Counted from the first letter of the stretch, positions 7,725 through 16,706 are shown. The stretch: 27,125 bases of DNA from Clostridia bacterium (GCA_017530275.1 JAFXMP010000187.1:1-27125), one strand, 5' to 3'. The notes: generated by a model from the sequence alone, not told the origin. Numbers and translations: made by a program.

Positions 7725-8957
7725 TCAAAACTCCGCTTTCTTCACCGGCCGGGGACGGCGGATAAAGCGGACGCGGCGGGGAAGTTCCTCGGGCGCAGAG
7801 GAATCCTGTTCCAAGGCGCTGAACGCGGAAAGAAGCGTAAAATTCATGGCGGCGTCCAAAGCGAACCGTTCCATCAAGGCGCTGAGCAGAAACACGCCCA
7901 TGGTGATCAGCAGCACATACTGTTTCTTTTGTACCTGCACCTGCATGGAACGCGCAAACAGCCAGAACATGATCACAGTAGCCACGACGCCCTGGCTGAT
8001 CACCAGATACAAATAAGCGGAATCCAGGATCACCGCTTCCTGATTGGTCAGCAGCGCGGTCCGCAGGCTTCTAAACTCGATGAACGAACCGAATAAATGA
8101 AGCCCCTTCTGCTCATACAGGGCCGAAGCGTTGACAAAGCGGTTTAAGGCACTCAAAAGAGCACTGATATCCGAATCGTTCTGCATCCCGAGCCGCTCAA
8201 ACACCATTTCACTGTTCAGCATCAGCCACACTGAGCCAGCCAAAAGCAGAGCAAATCCCAGGCGGATGATCTTGACAGCGCCGCGGGCGTGAAACCTATT
8301 CAAAAGATCATACAGGATCAGCGACAGGCAATAGGCCAGGGCGATCACCAAGGCTGTACGGGAAATCGTGTAGAAATAGACAAGGAACGAGACCGCCAGC
8401 ACCGTCAGGATCAGGATGGACCGATTCTGCCACCGGTGCAGATAAGCCCATGAAAACAGCAGGACCATCACTGCGGACGCGAAGCTGTTGGGATGGGCCA
8501 TGCCCATGGAATAGCCAAGGCTGTACTCCAAATTCATGGTACTTCGTTTGGTAAACCCGATCACTTGCGCCAGGATCAGCAGGATCAACGCGCAAAGGGC
8601 GGTTCTGTAGAAGACCCGGATGATCCGGGCATAGGGAATATTCCGGGCCAGCAGGATAAAAGCGGCGGAATAAATCAGTCCGGTTTCCCTGGTGATCACG
8701 GCGGAAACCGCAAGGAGGCCCAGCACCAGGAGCACCATCAGGTGAAATAAGCTCCTGTGCGTCCGCACGTCCCATAAAAAACTGACCATGAGCAGCAGGA
8801 TCACCAATGCGTCCAGCAGCAGCGTGCCCATCCCCACCAAAGGAAGAAAAGCATCCTGCCAATCGATCCCTTTGAGCAAGGTCCGTTCTATGACGGTGAT
8901 CATCAGCGCCGCCAGATAGGCGTGTTCCCGAATCACCAGATCCACCTTGAGCTGCAC
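7725..8957 (-). CDS. Wzy-like O-antigen/capsule polymerase or ligase family membrane protein
   Basis: This 410-residue, very hydrophobic protein has about ten predicted membrane helices. A conserved-looking GYSMGMAHPNSFAS segment lies mid-protein, like the G-x-x-HPN motif of bacterial Wzy/WaaL-type polymerases, and a long extracytoplasmic loop with FVNASALYEQKG precedes the last helices. Wzy enzymes polymerise lipid-linked oligosaccharide repeat units on the outer face of the membrane. Low sequence conservation is normal for this family, so the call rests on topology, the HPN motif and position after a flippase and glycosyltransferases. The start is GTG 8957 with AGGAGG 9 bases upstream. The basic C-terminus (RRVRFIRRPRPVKK) should be cytoplasmic. 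It is the last gene of the polysaccharide operon, 27 bases after the flippase. Confidence 0.78.
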   Translation of the reverse strand: MQLKVDLVIREHAYLAALMITVIERTLLKGIDWQDAFLPLVGMGTLLLDALVILLLMVSFLWDVRTHRSLFHLMVLLVLGLLAVSAVITRETGLIYSAAFILLARNIPYARIIRVFYRTALCALILLILAQVIGFTKRSTMNLEYSLGYSMGMAHPNSFASAVMVLLFSWAYLHRWQNRSILILTVLAVSFLVYFYTISRTALVIALAYCLSLILYDLLNRFHARGAVKIIRLGFALLLAGSVWLMLNSEMVFERLGMQNDSDISALLSALNRFVNASALYEQKGLHLFGSFIEFRSLRTALLTNQEAVILDSAYLYLVISQGVVATVIMFWLFARSMQVQVQKKQYVLLITMGVFLLSALMERFALDAAMNFTLLSAFSALEQDSSAPEELPRRVRFIRRPRPVKKAEF

Positions 8958-8984
8958 AGGTCTTTTCCTCCTTTCGTCATGATT

Positions 8985-10517
8985 TCAGGTTTCAGCGCGC
9001 TTGAGGATCGCCCGGATCAAGGGCAGCGCGCTGCGAAAACAGGCGGTTTTTGCGTAGCAAAGGAAATAGATCAGATTAGGCGCCACAAGGCACAAAAGGA
9101 GCCTTGCAGCCAGTCCGCCAAGGCCTTCCCAGGGCAGCAGGGAGGCAATGAAACAGGTGATGCAGCAAGCCGCTGCCGTCACCAAAGCGTAAAACGCTTG
9201 GGCGCCAAGGTATCCTGGCAGATGCCGAACGCCAAAATAATCCTTGAACAAGATCCAAGCGCTCCATGGAAAACCCACCAGCAAAATGGAAACTGCCGTG
9301 GCCAGGATCACGCCCACCACCCCAAAGGAGCGCACCAGCAGCCAGTTAAAAAGCACATTGCACAGCGATTCCGTCAAGGCTCGCACCCTGTCCTTCCACC
9401 AGATACCCCGGGCGTCGGCATATTGGCTTTTGATGTCGCCCATGGTCCAGACATAAAAGTAGACGCAGAAGGCAATCACCGCTTCACTGCCGAACATCCT
9501 GTTTTCCCCCATCCAAAGGCGCATGAAGGGCTGGTACAGCACAAGCAGGCACACCGTGCAGAAGCCGCACACCCATTCATACAGGAAGGTCAGGTTCTTC
9601 AGGTCCCGCAGATTCTTTTCTGGGCTCTCCACCGCCACGCTGTTGCCAACCCCGGCGCTCATGCCCTGGGTCAGAGCGTCCAGCAGACCGCGGACGGAAT
9701 AAAGGATGTAGTAGTAATTGCCGTAAATACCCACCGGGGAAAGCCCCAGGAAAGCGGAGATAAAAATGCTGTCAAAAGCGTTCCTCGTGCTGCCGCAGAC
9801 CCGGTGGATGAATAAGCCTTTGACTTTTTCCGCGATATCCCGCCTTTTCTCCGCCGCAATGCTTCCCCGGCAGCGGAAATCGGGATACGAGCGCTGTGCG
9901 CAATAAGCGCAGACCAGGCCGTCCATTAGGGTACATAAAGGCAGCATCACCACATACAGCGCATAGCTTCGGGCCAGCTGCAGCGCGGCCAGCTGCGCCG
10001 CGCAGCATATCAGCCTCGCCGCCATGGCGGATTTACTGATCACTTCGTGATGGTGCACCGCGGAAAGCAGGGCCCGGCACTCCGGGTATACGAAAAAACT
10101 CACGCAGGAATTGGCAAGGTATACCATATACACCGCGCCAAGGTTCAGCCCCGGCGGACGGTCCCCTTTCACCAGAAGATGCAGAAAAGGCGCCGCCAGC
10201 AGCCCCGCCCCCATAATTCCAAAGCCGATGAGGCGGTAAGCTTTTCGGTAAAAGCCCATCAGCGCGCACACGGCATCCCCGTCATTTTCCGCCAGGGGCT
10301 TGTACATACTGAATACAATGGCGTTGGACAGGCCCATTTCCGCAAGGCTCAGCAATTGCAGGATGGAGGAAAACAAGCCGCCCACGCCGCCGTAGGGGAG
10401 GCCCATGGTGTTGATGAGCACGGTGCGGACCAGAAAGGGCAGCAGCAGCGCAAGCAGCTTTTCCATTAACCCCCATACGGCGTTTCGGCGGGTATTGCGC
10501 ACTCGTTCATACTTCAC
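8985..10517 (-). CDS. Wzx-like polysaccharide flippase (MVF/MATE-type superfamily)
   Basis: This 510-residue protein has 12-14 predicted membrane helices and starts with the short basic segment and first-helix pattern typical of polysaccharide flippases (RNTRRNAVWGLMEKLLALLLPF, split by hydrophobicity at about residue 17, then GGVGGLFSSILQLLSLAEMGL). Wzx proteins move undecaprenyl-linked oligosaccharides across the membrane for assembly into capsule or O-antigen-like polymers. The start is GTG 10517, with GGAGG 9 bases upstream. It overlaps the end of the glycosyltransferase gene by 11 bases, so translation is coupled. Its place between a glycosyltransferase and a Wzy-like gene supports the role. 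A teichoic acid or lipid exporter role is the less likely alternative. Confidence 0.88.
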   Translation of the reverse strand: MKYERVRNTRRNAVWGLMEKLLALLLPFLVRTVLINTMGLPYGGVGGLFSSILQLLSLAEMGLSNAIVFSMYKPLAENDGDAVCALMGFYRKAYRLIGFGIMGAGLLAAPFLHLLVKGDRPPGLNLGAVYMVYLANSCVSFFVYPECRALLSAVHHHEVISKSAMAARLICCAAQLAALQLARSYALYVVMLPLCTLMDGLVCAYCAQRSYPDFRCRGSIAAEKRRDIAEKVKGLFIHRVCGSTRNAFDSIFISAFLGLSPVGIYGNYYYILYSVRGLLDALTQGMSAGVGNSVAVESPEKNLRDLKNLTFLYEWVCGFCTVCLLVLYQPFMRLWMGENRMFGSEAVIAFCVYFYVWTMGDIKSQYADARGIWWKDRVRALTESLCNVLFNWLLVRSFGVVGVILATAVSILLVGFPWSAWILFKDYFGVRHLPGYLGAQAFYALVTAAACCITCFIASLLPWEGLGGLAARLLLCLVAPNLIYFLCYAKTACFRSALPLIRAILKRAET

Positions 10518-12444
10518 GCCGGGCTTCCTCCTGCATCCATTTCCATACGGTCATGCGCCCGTCTGCACAGCAATCCAGGTATTTGTCCTTGTAGGACAGC
10601 TTGTGCAGGCGGTTTGCCCGTAAAACCGGTTCCAACTTCTGGGGCGAATATGCTTCGTTCCGCATATTGTACAGATCAAAAACGCGCTCATTGTTCACCG
10701 GCACGCTGTCGATCTCCCGCCGCACAGCCGGGATCAGGCGGTACGCCGCGTCGATCATTTCATCCAGCAGGTAATAATCCGGCACGTCAGCGTATTTGCG
10801 CCAGTATGTCCTGTATGCGTCCGTCAGAAAAGTCATGAGCGGATCGCCGGGGCGGCAGCACATGAGATAACAGGCCCACCGGCCCGCCGGGATCATGGCC
10901 CGCAGATTTTCGGGATAGGTGGCTTTCCGCACGGTATAAAAATCTCCTGCCAAACTGTCCCGGTCCAAAGGAGCCGTCATGTACACGGCGGCGTCGATCC
11001 ACAGGCCGCCATGGAGGCGCAGCAATGTGCAGCGCAGCACATCGGATAAATGGGTCAGGCTCATTTCACCTTTTTCGTACCGGGAAAGCACCATCGGGTC
11101 AAGCTCTATATACGCTTCATAGCTTTCTTCGGTCAACAGATGATAAGCGTAATCCGGCCCGCTGAAATACTTTTTCTGGCTTTCCAGGGCCAGCTTCACG
11201 CAGGGCGGCGCGCTTTCTTCCCCGTCCCACCACAGGGTCCACACCGGCAGGGGGTCTTCCTCCCTCTTCGGCTCTGGCAAAGCGCGGGCCGCTTGGGCCG
11301 CTTCTTTGAGTTCCCCGTCCAGGAACCGCCGGATGGCCCCATGATAAAAACGCGTGTGCCAGCCGGTAAAAATATCCGCCGCCGCGGCAAAAGCCCACTG
11401 CCGGGCCCGACGTTTTCCGAATACCGCTTTCTTGCGTTGGAAGCAGTGAATCTGCTCCGCCTGAAACAGAGCATTCAAAGCCTGTCGGGCTTTCCTTGCC
11501 GCCCGCACGGGCAAGGCCGCAGCGTTCCACAGCGCAGTCTTTTCATCCCGCTGCTTTTTCGCCGCCTCCCGCAATCGGATATAAGGCGCGTACAGCCCGG
11601 CCTTCATGAGCCGCATTTCGACTTTGGCTTCGGGGTCGTCCAATTCCGCCGCCAAGCACAGGCAATCTTCAAATCCTTTGTTTCCCGCCAGGCATGCCCG
11701 CCGGGCGTCCAGCCGCAGCCTGCCGGATAGCGCCGTTTTGACAGGGGATGGATCGGTGAAAAGCTCCGGGTGCTTTTCCCGCAAAAGCCGGATGGCCCGC
11801 GTCAGTTTTTCCGGGTCAGCGCTGACAGAATCTCCGCCCGGCCGGTAATCCACCAGCGGCCGGTCCAGATAAAAGAGGGAATACCGCTTCCGCAGCCTGC
11901 CAAGCATTTCAAATTCCTGAAGCCTCGGCATATCCGGGTCAAAGGGACAGACCAGAAACGCTTCCCGCAAGCCCAGCAGCGTTTGGGTGCCCACGCCCAG
12001 CAGGGAATCTTCCGGCTGGATGAAACCCGGATGGAGGCAAGGGGGAAAGAGGTACGCGCTCCCGTCCACCTCCCGCCACATCATCTGGCAAAACGCCACG
12101 TCAGCGCCTGTTTCCCGAAGGCATTGCAGTTGAAGGCGAAGCTTTTCCGGCTGCCAAAGATCGTCGCTGTCCTGAAAAGCTACGTATTTCCCCTGCGCAA
12201 GGGAAACACCCCGGTTCCTGGCCCGGCAAGCCCCGACATGGTCCTGACTGACAACGCGCAGTCGGGAATCACCAATCTGGGCCAGTGCGGATAAGGTATC
12301 ATCGGTGGAACCGTCGTCCACCACGATCAGCTCCAGGTCTCCTTCCGTCTGGGCAAGCACGCTCAAAGCGGCCTGCTTCACTCGTCCCACCCGGTTATAG
12401 GTGGGAATGATCACCGAAACCAGGGGGCCTTCGCGTTCGTTCAT
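10507..12444 (-). CDS. Fused glycosyltransferase: GT2 domain plus capsular polysaccharide synthesis (Caps_synth) domain
   Basis: This 645-residue protein joins two transferases. Residues 1-230 are a GT-A/GT2 domain: VSVIIPTYNR (9-18), VVDDGSTDDT (41-50), and the metal-binding QDSDD (91-95). Residues about 240-395 form a charged, Ala/Arg-rich linker. Residues about 398-640 match the Caps_synth/GT32-like pattern: PVWTLWWDGEESAPP (400-414), HLSDVLRCTLLRLHGG (465-480), then WIDAAVYMTAPLD (482-494). In the last motif, D-A-A replaces the DxD of classic GT32 enzymes, as is common in this capsule family. Both should use nucleotide sugars at the inner membrane face and may add consecutive sugars to the same lipid-linked repeat unit. 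The ATG overlaps the preceding stop codon (ATGA). Sugars and linkages cannot be read from sequence. Confidence 0.88.
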   Translation of the reverse strand: MNEREGPLVSVIIPTYNRVGRVKQAALSVLAQTEGDLELIVVDDGSTDDTLSALAQIGDSRLRVVSQDHVGACRARNRGVSLAQGKYVAFQDSDDLWQPEKLRLQLQCLRETGADVAFCQMMWREVDGSAYLFPPCLHPGFIQPEDSLLGVGTQTLLGLREAFLVCPFDPDMPRLQEFEMLGRLRKRYSLFYLDRPLVDYRPGGDSVSADPEKLTRAIRLLREKHPELFTDPSPVKTALSGRLRLDARRACLAGNKGFEDCLCLAAELDDPEAKVEMRLMKAGLYAPYIRLREAAKKQRDEKTALWNAAALPVRAARKARQALNALFQAEQIHCFQRKKAVFGKRRARQWAFAAAADIFTGWHTRFYHGAIRRFLDGELKEAAQAARALPEPKREEDPLPVWTLWWDGEESAPPCVKLALESQKKYFSGPDYAYHLLTEESYEAYIELDPMVLSRYEKGEMSLTHLSDVLRCTLLRLHGGLWIDAAVYMTAPLDRDSLAGDFYTVRKATYPENLRAMIPAGRWACYLMCCRPGDPLMTFLTDAYRTYWRKYADVPDYYLLDEMIDAAYRLIPAVRREIDSVPVNNERVFDLYNMRNEAYSPQKLEPVLRANRLHKLSYKDKYLDCCADGRMTVWKWMQEEARREV

Positions 12445-13541
12445 CCGTTCTGCTCCGCCTTTCGCAAAGCGTTTTTCAGCGCCTTCAAATAAGCGTCATG
12501 ACGCCTTTCGTCCGGCTCCAAATACGCCCCTTCTCCCCACTCGTTCCAGGCGTTCAGGAACACCAGGGGCAAAGAATTCTCCCGCAAAATCTTTTCGCAC
12601 AGGAGGATCATGTACCGCCCGAATTTTTCCGGCGACGCGCCCAGCAGCATATAACCCGATGAGGTGCGAGGCGTGTTGTCCCAGTCCGGGCAGGCGCAGG
12701 CTGCCATGCGGGGATCAGCTGGCAGGGAAAGGGTGGTTTCCCACAGGGCGTCGTAATCCAGCCGGATTTGCTTTTTCTTTCCAGCCAGCCGCCTTTTGAT
12801 CTTCTGCGGCAAAGGCGCGTTTTTCCCCTGCCACGCCATGCTGAAAAAGGGCTGGAAACGGATCTGATAATCAAAGCCCATGGGATCATAGGCAGGAGAA
12901 AAGAACCAGGAGGGGCTTTGGATCATCAGGCACAGGCCGGGAAAACCCGCTTTTCTTGCGGCTTCCTGCCAGCAGTCCAGCATCGACAGCAGGCATGGAA
13001 TCTCCTCCGGTTTGTAGATCAGCAAAAGGGGACGCCCATCCAGGGTGATATAGCGGCTGTCCCGGAAAAAGGGCAGGAGGTATTCCCAATGGGCCCGCCA
13101 TTCCTCTGGTCCGCCGTAATCCTGGCGGACGATCACCTCATTTTTCCCGCCGTCCCACCGGCGGGTCCAATTCTCGTTGGCCCAGGAAAAACAAAAGGGG
13201 ATGCGCGTTTCAGGATCATGGAGCATCATCTCCGCCGGTTTTTCCAGCAGACGCTTGCCGCCCGCGAACCAGTAATGGTAATAGCAAAAGCCGAAAATGC
13301 CGTTATTGAGCGCTAATTCCGCCTGCCAGCGCCGCACGTCCGGGTCAGTGAGCGTATAGTAATTCCCGTTTTCCGGGATGCGGGGCTGATCGTGCCCCTC
13401 AAACAGGGGCCGGGCCTTGCGCACGTTCTCCCATTCAGTGAACCCTTCGCCCCAGGCCCGGTCGTTTTCCGGGATGGAATGGAATTGGGGCAGATAAAAG
13501 GCGATGGCCTTCACGCCCTTGCCCTCTCGGATTTCCGCCAC
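12441..13541 (-). CDS. WbsX-family glycan biosynthesis protein (GH99-like domain), copy 1
   Basis: The protein has about 366 residues. It opens with the hallmark of the WbsX/GH99-like family, AIAFYLPQFHSIPENDRAWG then GFTEWENV, followed by GFCYYHYWFAGGKRLLE, SWANENWTRRWDG and a C-terminal NAWNEWGEGAYLEPD. These proteins occur in O-antigen and capsule loci and are thought to act on glycans as transferases; direct biochemistry is sparse. Acidic residues in GFTEW and NEWGEG are likely active-site residues by analogy with endo-mannanases. GTG 13541 has GGGGGAG about 5 bases upstream. An ATG at 13556 overlapping the upstream stop (ATGA) is the alternative but has no spaced ribosome binding site. 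The gene overlaps the fused glycosyltransferase downstream by 4 bases. Confidence 0.87.
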   Translation of the reverse strand: MAEIREGKGVKAIAFYLPQFHSIPENDRAWGEGFTEWENVRKARPLFEGHDQPRIPENGNYYTLTDPDVRRWQAELALNNGIFGFCYYHYWFAGGKRLLEKPAEMMLHDPETRIPFCFSWANENWTRRWDGGKNEVIVRQDYGGPEEWRAHWEYLLPFFRDSRYITLDGRPLLLIYKPEEIPCLLSMLDCWQEAARKAGFPGLCLMIQSPSWFFSPAYDPMGFDYQIRFQPFFSMAWQGKNAPLPQKIKRRLAGKKKQIRLDYDALWETTLSLPADPRMAACACPDWDNTPRTSSGYMLLGASPEKFGRYMILLCEKILRENSLPLVFLNAWNEWGEGAYLEPDERRHDAYLKALKNALRKAEQNG

Positions 13542-13552
13542 GCCGCTCCCCC

Positions 13553-14701
13553 TCATTCCTGCAATACGCGCTTCAAAGCATCCAAAAATCCCTTGCCGAA
13601 CCGCCTGTCCGGCTCCATATACGCACCTTCGCCCCACTCATTCCAGGAATTGAGGAACACGATGCGTCTTTCCTGGGGCTTGTCCTTTATACATTCCAGG
13701 CACAGCCGGGCCGCTTCCTCGAAATCCCGGGGGTTGCGGCCCGCGTACACGATGGCCTGCCGCCCGGATCGGGGCGACCGGTCCCAGCCCGCCAGCAGTT
13801 GGGGATACACGTCCACTCGCCTGTCGGCAGGGGTGTAAAAATGACGCACGATATCGCCGTAATGGTATTTTTCCAGCAGCAAGCCGGACCGCAGCCGCCG
13901 CGCGGCTCCGTAAACCGCCTTGTGGAGCGCGCCTCCGGCTTTCAGCTCGGCGTATTTATAATTGGTGGACATCACTGCGTCAAAACCCATGGCCCGCACC
14001 CGGTCAAAGTCCTCTCCAGCCAGCTTGTCAGGCCGCAGCATATCCTTGAAGCGCAGTTCCGGCAGGGATGCGCACAGCCCCACGAAATGGAAGCCGCCCA
14101 GGCCCGCCTGACGGGCAAGCTCGTTCCATCGGTCCATCCATTCCCGGGGCCGGGGTAGAGCCATCGGATCAAACACCAGAAACAGCAGCCTGCCTTCCAC
14201 CCGGATATACCGTTTGTCCCGGAAACAGGGAAGCAGCCGGTAAAAATGCCGGATCTCGTCTTCCCCGCCCGGATAGGTCTGCTCAAAAATCATTTCCGGC
14301 TTGGTTTGGCCTTGATCCCGCTGCCAGGAGCCGGTGGTCCAATGGTGATTGGCCCAGCCTACGCAGAAGGGAAAATCCGGTTCGCCCAGCCGTACCACTT
14401 CGTCCAGGGGCAGGGTCAGGGTTTCCCTGCCGCCGCCAAACCAGTAATGCCAGTAACAAAAGCCTTCGACGCCTGCCCGCCAGGCCAGCTCCGCCTGGGC
14501 CGCCCGAACAGCGGCATCCCGCAGGTCATAAAAACCCAGGTCCGCGGGCAGACAGGGCTGATCATGGCCCCGGAACAGCGGTTTTGCCCGCTTTACATTG
14601 TCCCATTCCGTAAAGCCCTTGCCCCAATACCGGTCATTGGTCTCGGTGGGATGGAATTGGGGCAGGTAGAGAGCAATGACCCGCGCTTTTCTTTCTGACA
14701 T
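13553..14701 (-). CDS. WbsX-family glycan biosynthesis protein (GH99-like domain), copy 2
   Basis: This 382-residue paralogue of the next gene has the same motif order: IALYLPQFHPTETNDRYWG, GFTEWDNVKRAKPLF, GFCYWHYWFGGGRETL, WANHHWTTGSW and NSWNEWGEGAYMEPD at the C-terminus. It differs where the other copy has NENW (here NHHW), and it has an extra basic middle section (AVYGAARRLRSGLL). The two copies probably handle different acceptor sugars. ATG 14701 has AAGGAG 7 bases upstream, overlapping the end of the GT4 gene 11 bases away. As with copy 1, the glycosyltransferase role is inferred from operon context and family occurrence in polysaccharide loci, not from a proven reaction. Confidence 0.87.
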   Translation of the reverse strand: MSERKARVIALYLPQFHPTETNDRYWGKGFTEWDNVKRAKPLFRGHDQPCLPADLGFYDLRDAAVRAAQAELAWRAGVEGFCYWHYWFGGGRETLTLPLDEVVRLGEPDFPFCVGWANHHWTTGSWQRDQGQTKPEMIFEQTYPGGEDEIRHFYRLLPCFRDKRYIRVEGRLLFLVFDPMALPRPREWMDRWNELARQAGLGGFHFVGLCASLPELRFKDMLRPDKLAGEDFDRVRAMGFDAVMSTNYKYAELKAGGALHKAVYGAARRLRSGLLLEKYHYGDIVRHFYTPADRRVDVYPQLLAGWDRSPRSGRQAIVYAGRNPRDFEEAARLCLECIKDKPQERRIVFLNSWNEWGEGAYMEPDRRFGKGFLDALKRVLQE

Positions 14702-14712
14702 GGCTGCGCTCC

Positions 14713-15936
14713 TTACAGAGAAAAGCCCAGGCTGCGGTACACTTCGCCCAGCTTTTCCGTGAAGCGCTGGGCCGTGTGCCGCTCCGAATACAGGCGCAGG
14801 GAATCGTCGGACATGCTTTTCCATTCGGCGTCTGACGCCGCGAGCACCGCTTGCATGGCAGAGCGGAGCCCCTCCGTATCGCCCGGGGTTGTGAGCACGC
14901 CGTTGCTTTGGATCATTTCAGGAAGGCCGCCAATGCGGGAGCCGATCAGCGGCCGGCCGCACCGCAGCGCTTCGATGGCGGCGTACGGCCCGTTTTCGTA
15001 CCATTCGGATGGCAGTACAAGGGCGCTGGACCCGCAGATTTCGTCCATCAGCTTTGGACCCCGCAGAAAACCCAGCAGCCGCACATTGCGCAGGGATTGG
15101 TTTCTCAAGCTGCTTTTGATTTCTTCCTCCATCGCGCCTGCTCCGGCGATGTGCAGGGAAATGTCCGTTCCTTCCACGGCTCGAAGCAGGGTGCGCAGCC
15201 CCTTTTCCTGGGAAAGCCGCCCTGCATACAGGATGTACGGCGTCTTTTTCTCCCGCGCAGCTTCCTTCAAAGGCGGCAGATTCAGAAAATTGGGGATATG
15301 TACCAACCGTTCCGGCGCGTAGCCGGCTTTCAAAAAGATTTGACGGTAAAATTCGCTGGGCAGGATCAGACATTGCATCACGTCGTAAATGCCACGGCCG
15401 CGGTGCAGCTTGTTCTCAAAAGCGGACAGGGCGCTTTTCGCAAAAGAATCCATCACGCACCGGTTCCGCACGCATGAAAAAACCTGACCGTTCAGGCAGG
15501 CTTCGCACGGTGTTCCATGGCGCGTCATTTTATAATTGGGGCACAAAAGCTGCAAATCATGGGCCGTATAAACCGCCGGAAGGCGGCGCTTTTTGATTAT
15601 GTCCAGAATGGAAGGAGAAATCTGATGGCTGAACATGTGCAGGTGGATCAGGTCGGGCTTGGTATCGCTTACCAGGTGCTCGAATTTCCTTTTTGCTTCC
15701 GGGGAATAAACAAAATTCCGGGCCATCACAAGCTTCCGTCCAAGGCTGCTGCGGGCATGATAATCCACATTGCTGATAAAATAACCGCTGTAGGGAGATG
15801 GCGCGTTCCTTTCGTCCGCCATGGAAAAATCAATGACGGTGTGGCCGCGCTGTTCCAGCAGCCGCTTCAAGGAAAAATAATAGGTTTCGCTGCCGCCCAC
15901 GATGTAGTGGAACTTGTTCACCATCAGCACCCGCAT
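14713..15936 (-). CDS. GT4 family glycosyltransferase with a cysteine cluster
   Basis: This 407-residue GT-B fold enzyme has an N-terminal acceptor domain with GGSET (14-18) and the donor-binding half beginning at LYAGRLSQEKG (236-246). The retaining-GT4 motif EWYENGPYAAIEA (311-323) carries the glutamates that contact the nucleotide sugar. A cysteine group (C132, C144, C147, C155, C160; LCPNY, CEACLNG, CVRNRC) sits in the N-terminal domain; this insert is common in one subfamily of GT4 enzymes and may bind a metal. AGGGAG lies about 7-8 bases before ATG 15936. It is the first gene of the six-gene polysaccharide operon and most likely adds an early sugar to the undecaprenyl-linked unit. No clear promoter was found in the 62-base gap upstream, so read-through from the pseudouridine synthase gene is possible. 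Confidence 0.92.
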   Translation of the reverse strand: MRVLMVNKFHYIVGGSETYYFSLKRLLEQRGHTVIDFSMADERNAPSPYSGYFISNVDYHARSSLGRKLVMARNFVYSPEAKRKFEHLVSDTKPDLIHLHMFSHQISPSILDIIKKRRLPAVYTAHDLQLLCPNYKMTRHGTPCEACLNGQVFSCVRNRCVMDSFAKSALSAFENKLHRGRGIYDVMQCLILPSEFYRQIFLKAGYAPERLVHIPNFLNLPPLKEAAREKKTPYILYAGRLSQEKGLRTLLRAVEGTDISLHIAGAGAMEEEIKSSLRNQSLRNVRLLGFLRGPKLMDEICGSSALVLPSEWYENGPYAAIEALRCGRPLIGSRIGGLPEMIQSNGVLTTPGDTEGLRSAMQAVLAASDAEWKSMSDDSLRLYSERHTAQRFTEKLGEVYRSLGFSL

Positions 15937-15998
15937 CTTATGCTCCCTAACATCTTATGTATTCTTGTCTGGCCTAAAGCGTCTCTTTCACGCTTGGC

Positions 15999-16706
15999 TT
16001 AGTAATATGCCGCCAGGCTTCGCACTTCCTCCGCCGTCAGTTCGCGCCACTTTCCCCGGGGCAAATCGCCCAGGTCCAGGGGACCGAAGCGTACCCGGCG
16101 CAATTGCAGCACCCGGTGTCCCGTTTCCTCAAACATGCGGCGCACCTGCCGGTTTCTTCCTTCGTGAATGGTCACCAGTACCACCGTGGCCAGGGCTTCC
16201 AGCTTGATGACCCGCACCTTGGCCGGGGCGGTTTTATGATCGTCCAGCAGGATACCGGAGCGAAGAGAGCGCACCTCGTCCATGCTGACGCTGCCCTCCA
16301 CCCTGGCCAAATAGGTCTTATCCACTTGATGGGAGGGATGCAGCATGCGTTCCGTCAGCGTGCCGTCGTTGGTGAGCAGCAGCAGGCCTTCACTGTCGTA
16401 ATCCAGCCTGCCCACGGGGTACAGCCGCACGGGATAATCCCGAAAGTGATCCAGCACGCACTTGCGGCCCCCGGGATCGGATACGGTGGTCACTTCCCCG
16501 GCGGGTTTATGGTACATGATATACCGTTTTTCCGTTTCGGGATGGATCATTTGCCCGTCCAGGCGGACTTCGTCGCCTTCCTCCACCTGCGTGCCCATTT
16601 CCGTGATCCTTACGCCGTTCACCGTCACGCGGCCCTGGGCGATCATTTCTTCCGCTTTCCGGCGGCTGGCTACACCGCACTCCGCCATATATTTTTGCAG
16701 TCGCAT
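15999..16706 (-). CDS. rluB: RsuA/RluB/RluE/RluF-family rRNA pseudouridine synthase
   Basis: This 235-residue protein, the usual family length, has an N-terminal S4 RNA-binding domain (residues 1-60: RLQKYMAECGVASRRKAEEMI and GRVTVNG) and a catalytic domain with the signature GRLDYDSEGLLLLTNDG, where D102 is the nucleophilic aspartate. YIMYHKPAG (62-70) and EGRNRQVRRMFE near the C-terminus are further family motifs. It isomerises a uridine in 23S (RluB) or 16S (RsuA) rRNA. RluB is the usual Firmicute assignment, but the substrate is inferred. ATG 16706 has a GGGGGG stretch 6 bases upstream. The gene has its own promoter at 16763-16791 and may be co-transcribed with the polysaccharide operon, since no terminator separates them. 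Confidence 0.92.
   Translation of the reverse strand: MRLQKYMAECGVASRRKAEEMIAQGRVTVNGVRITEMGTQVEEGDEVRLDGQMIHPETEKRYIMYHKPAGEVTTVSDPGGRKCVLDHFRDYPVRLYPVGRLDYDSEGLLLLTNDGTLTERMLHPSHQVDKTYLARVEGSVSMDEVRSLRSGILLDDHKTAPAKVRVIKLEALATVVLVTIHEGRNRQVRRMFEETGHRVLQLRRVRFGPLDLGDLPRGKWRELTAEEVRSLAAYY

Noticed and set aside
15973..15997. Hairpin AAGCGT/ACGCTT after the pseudouridine synthase gene as a terminator
   Set aside because: The stem is only six base pairs and no T run follows on the minus strand.
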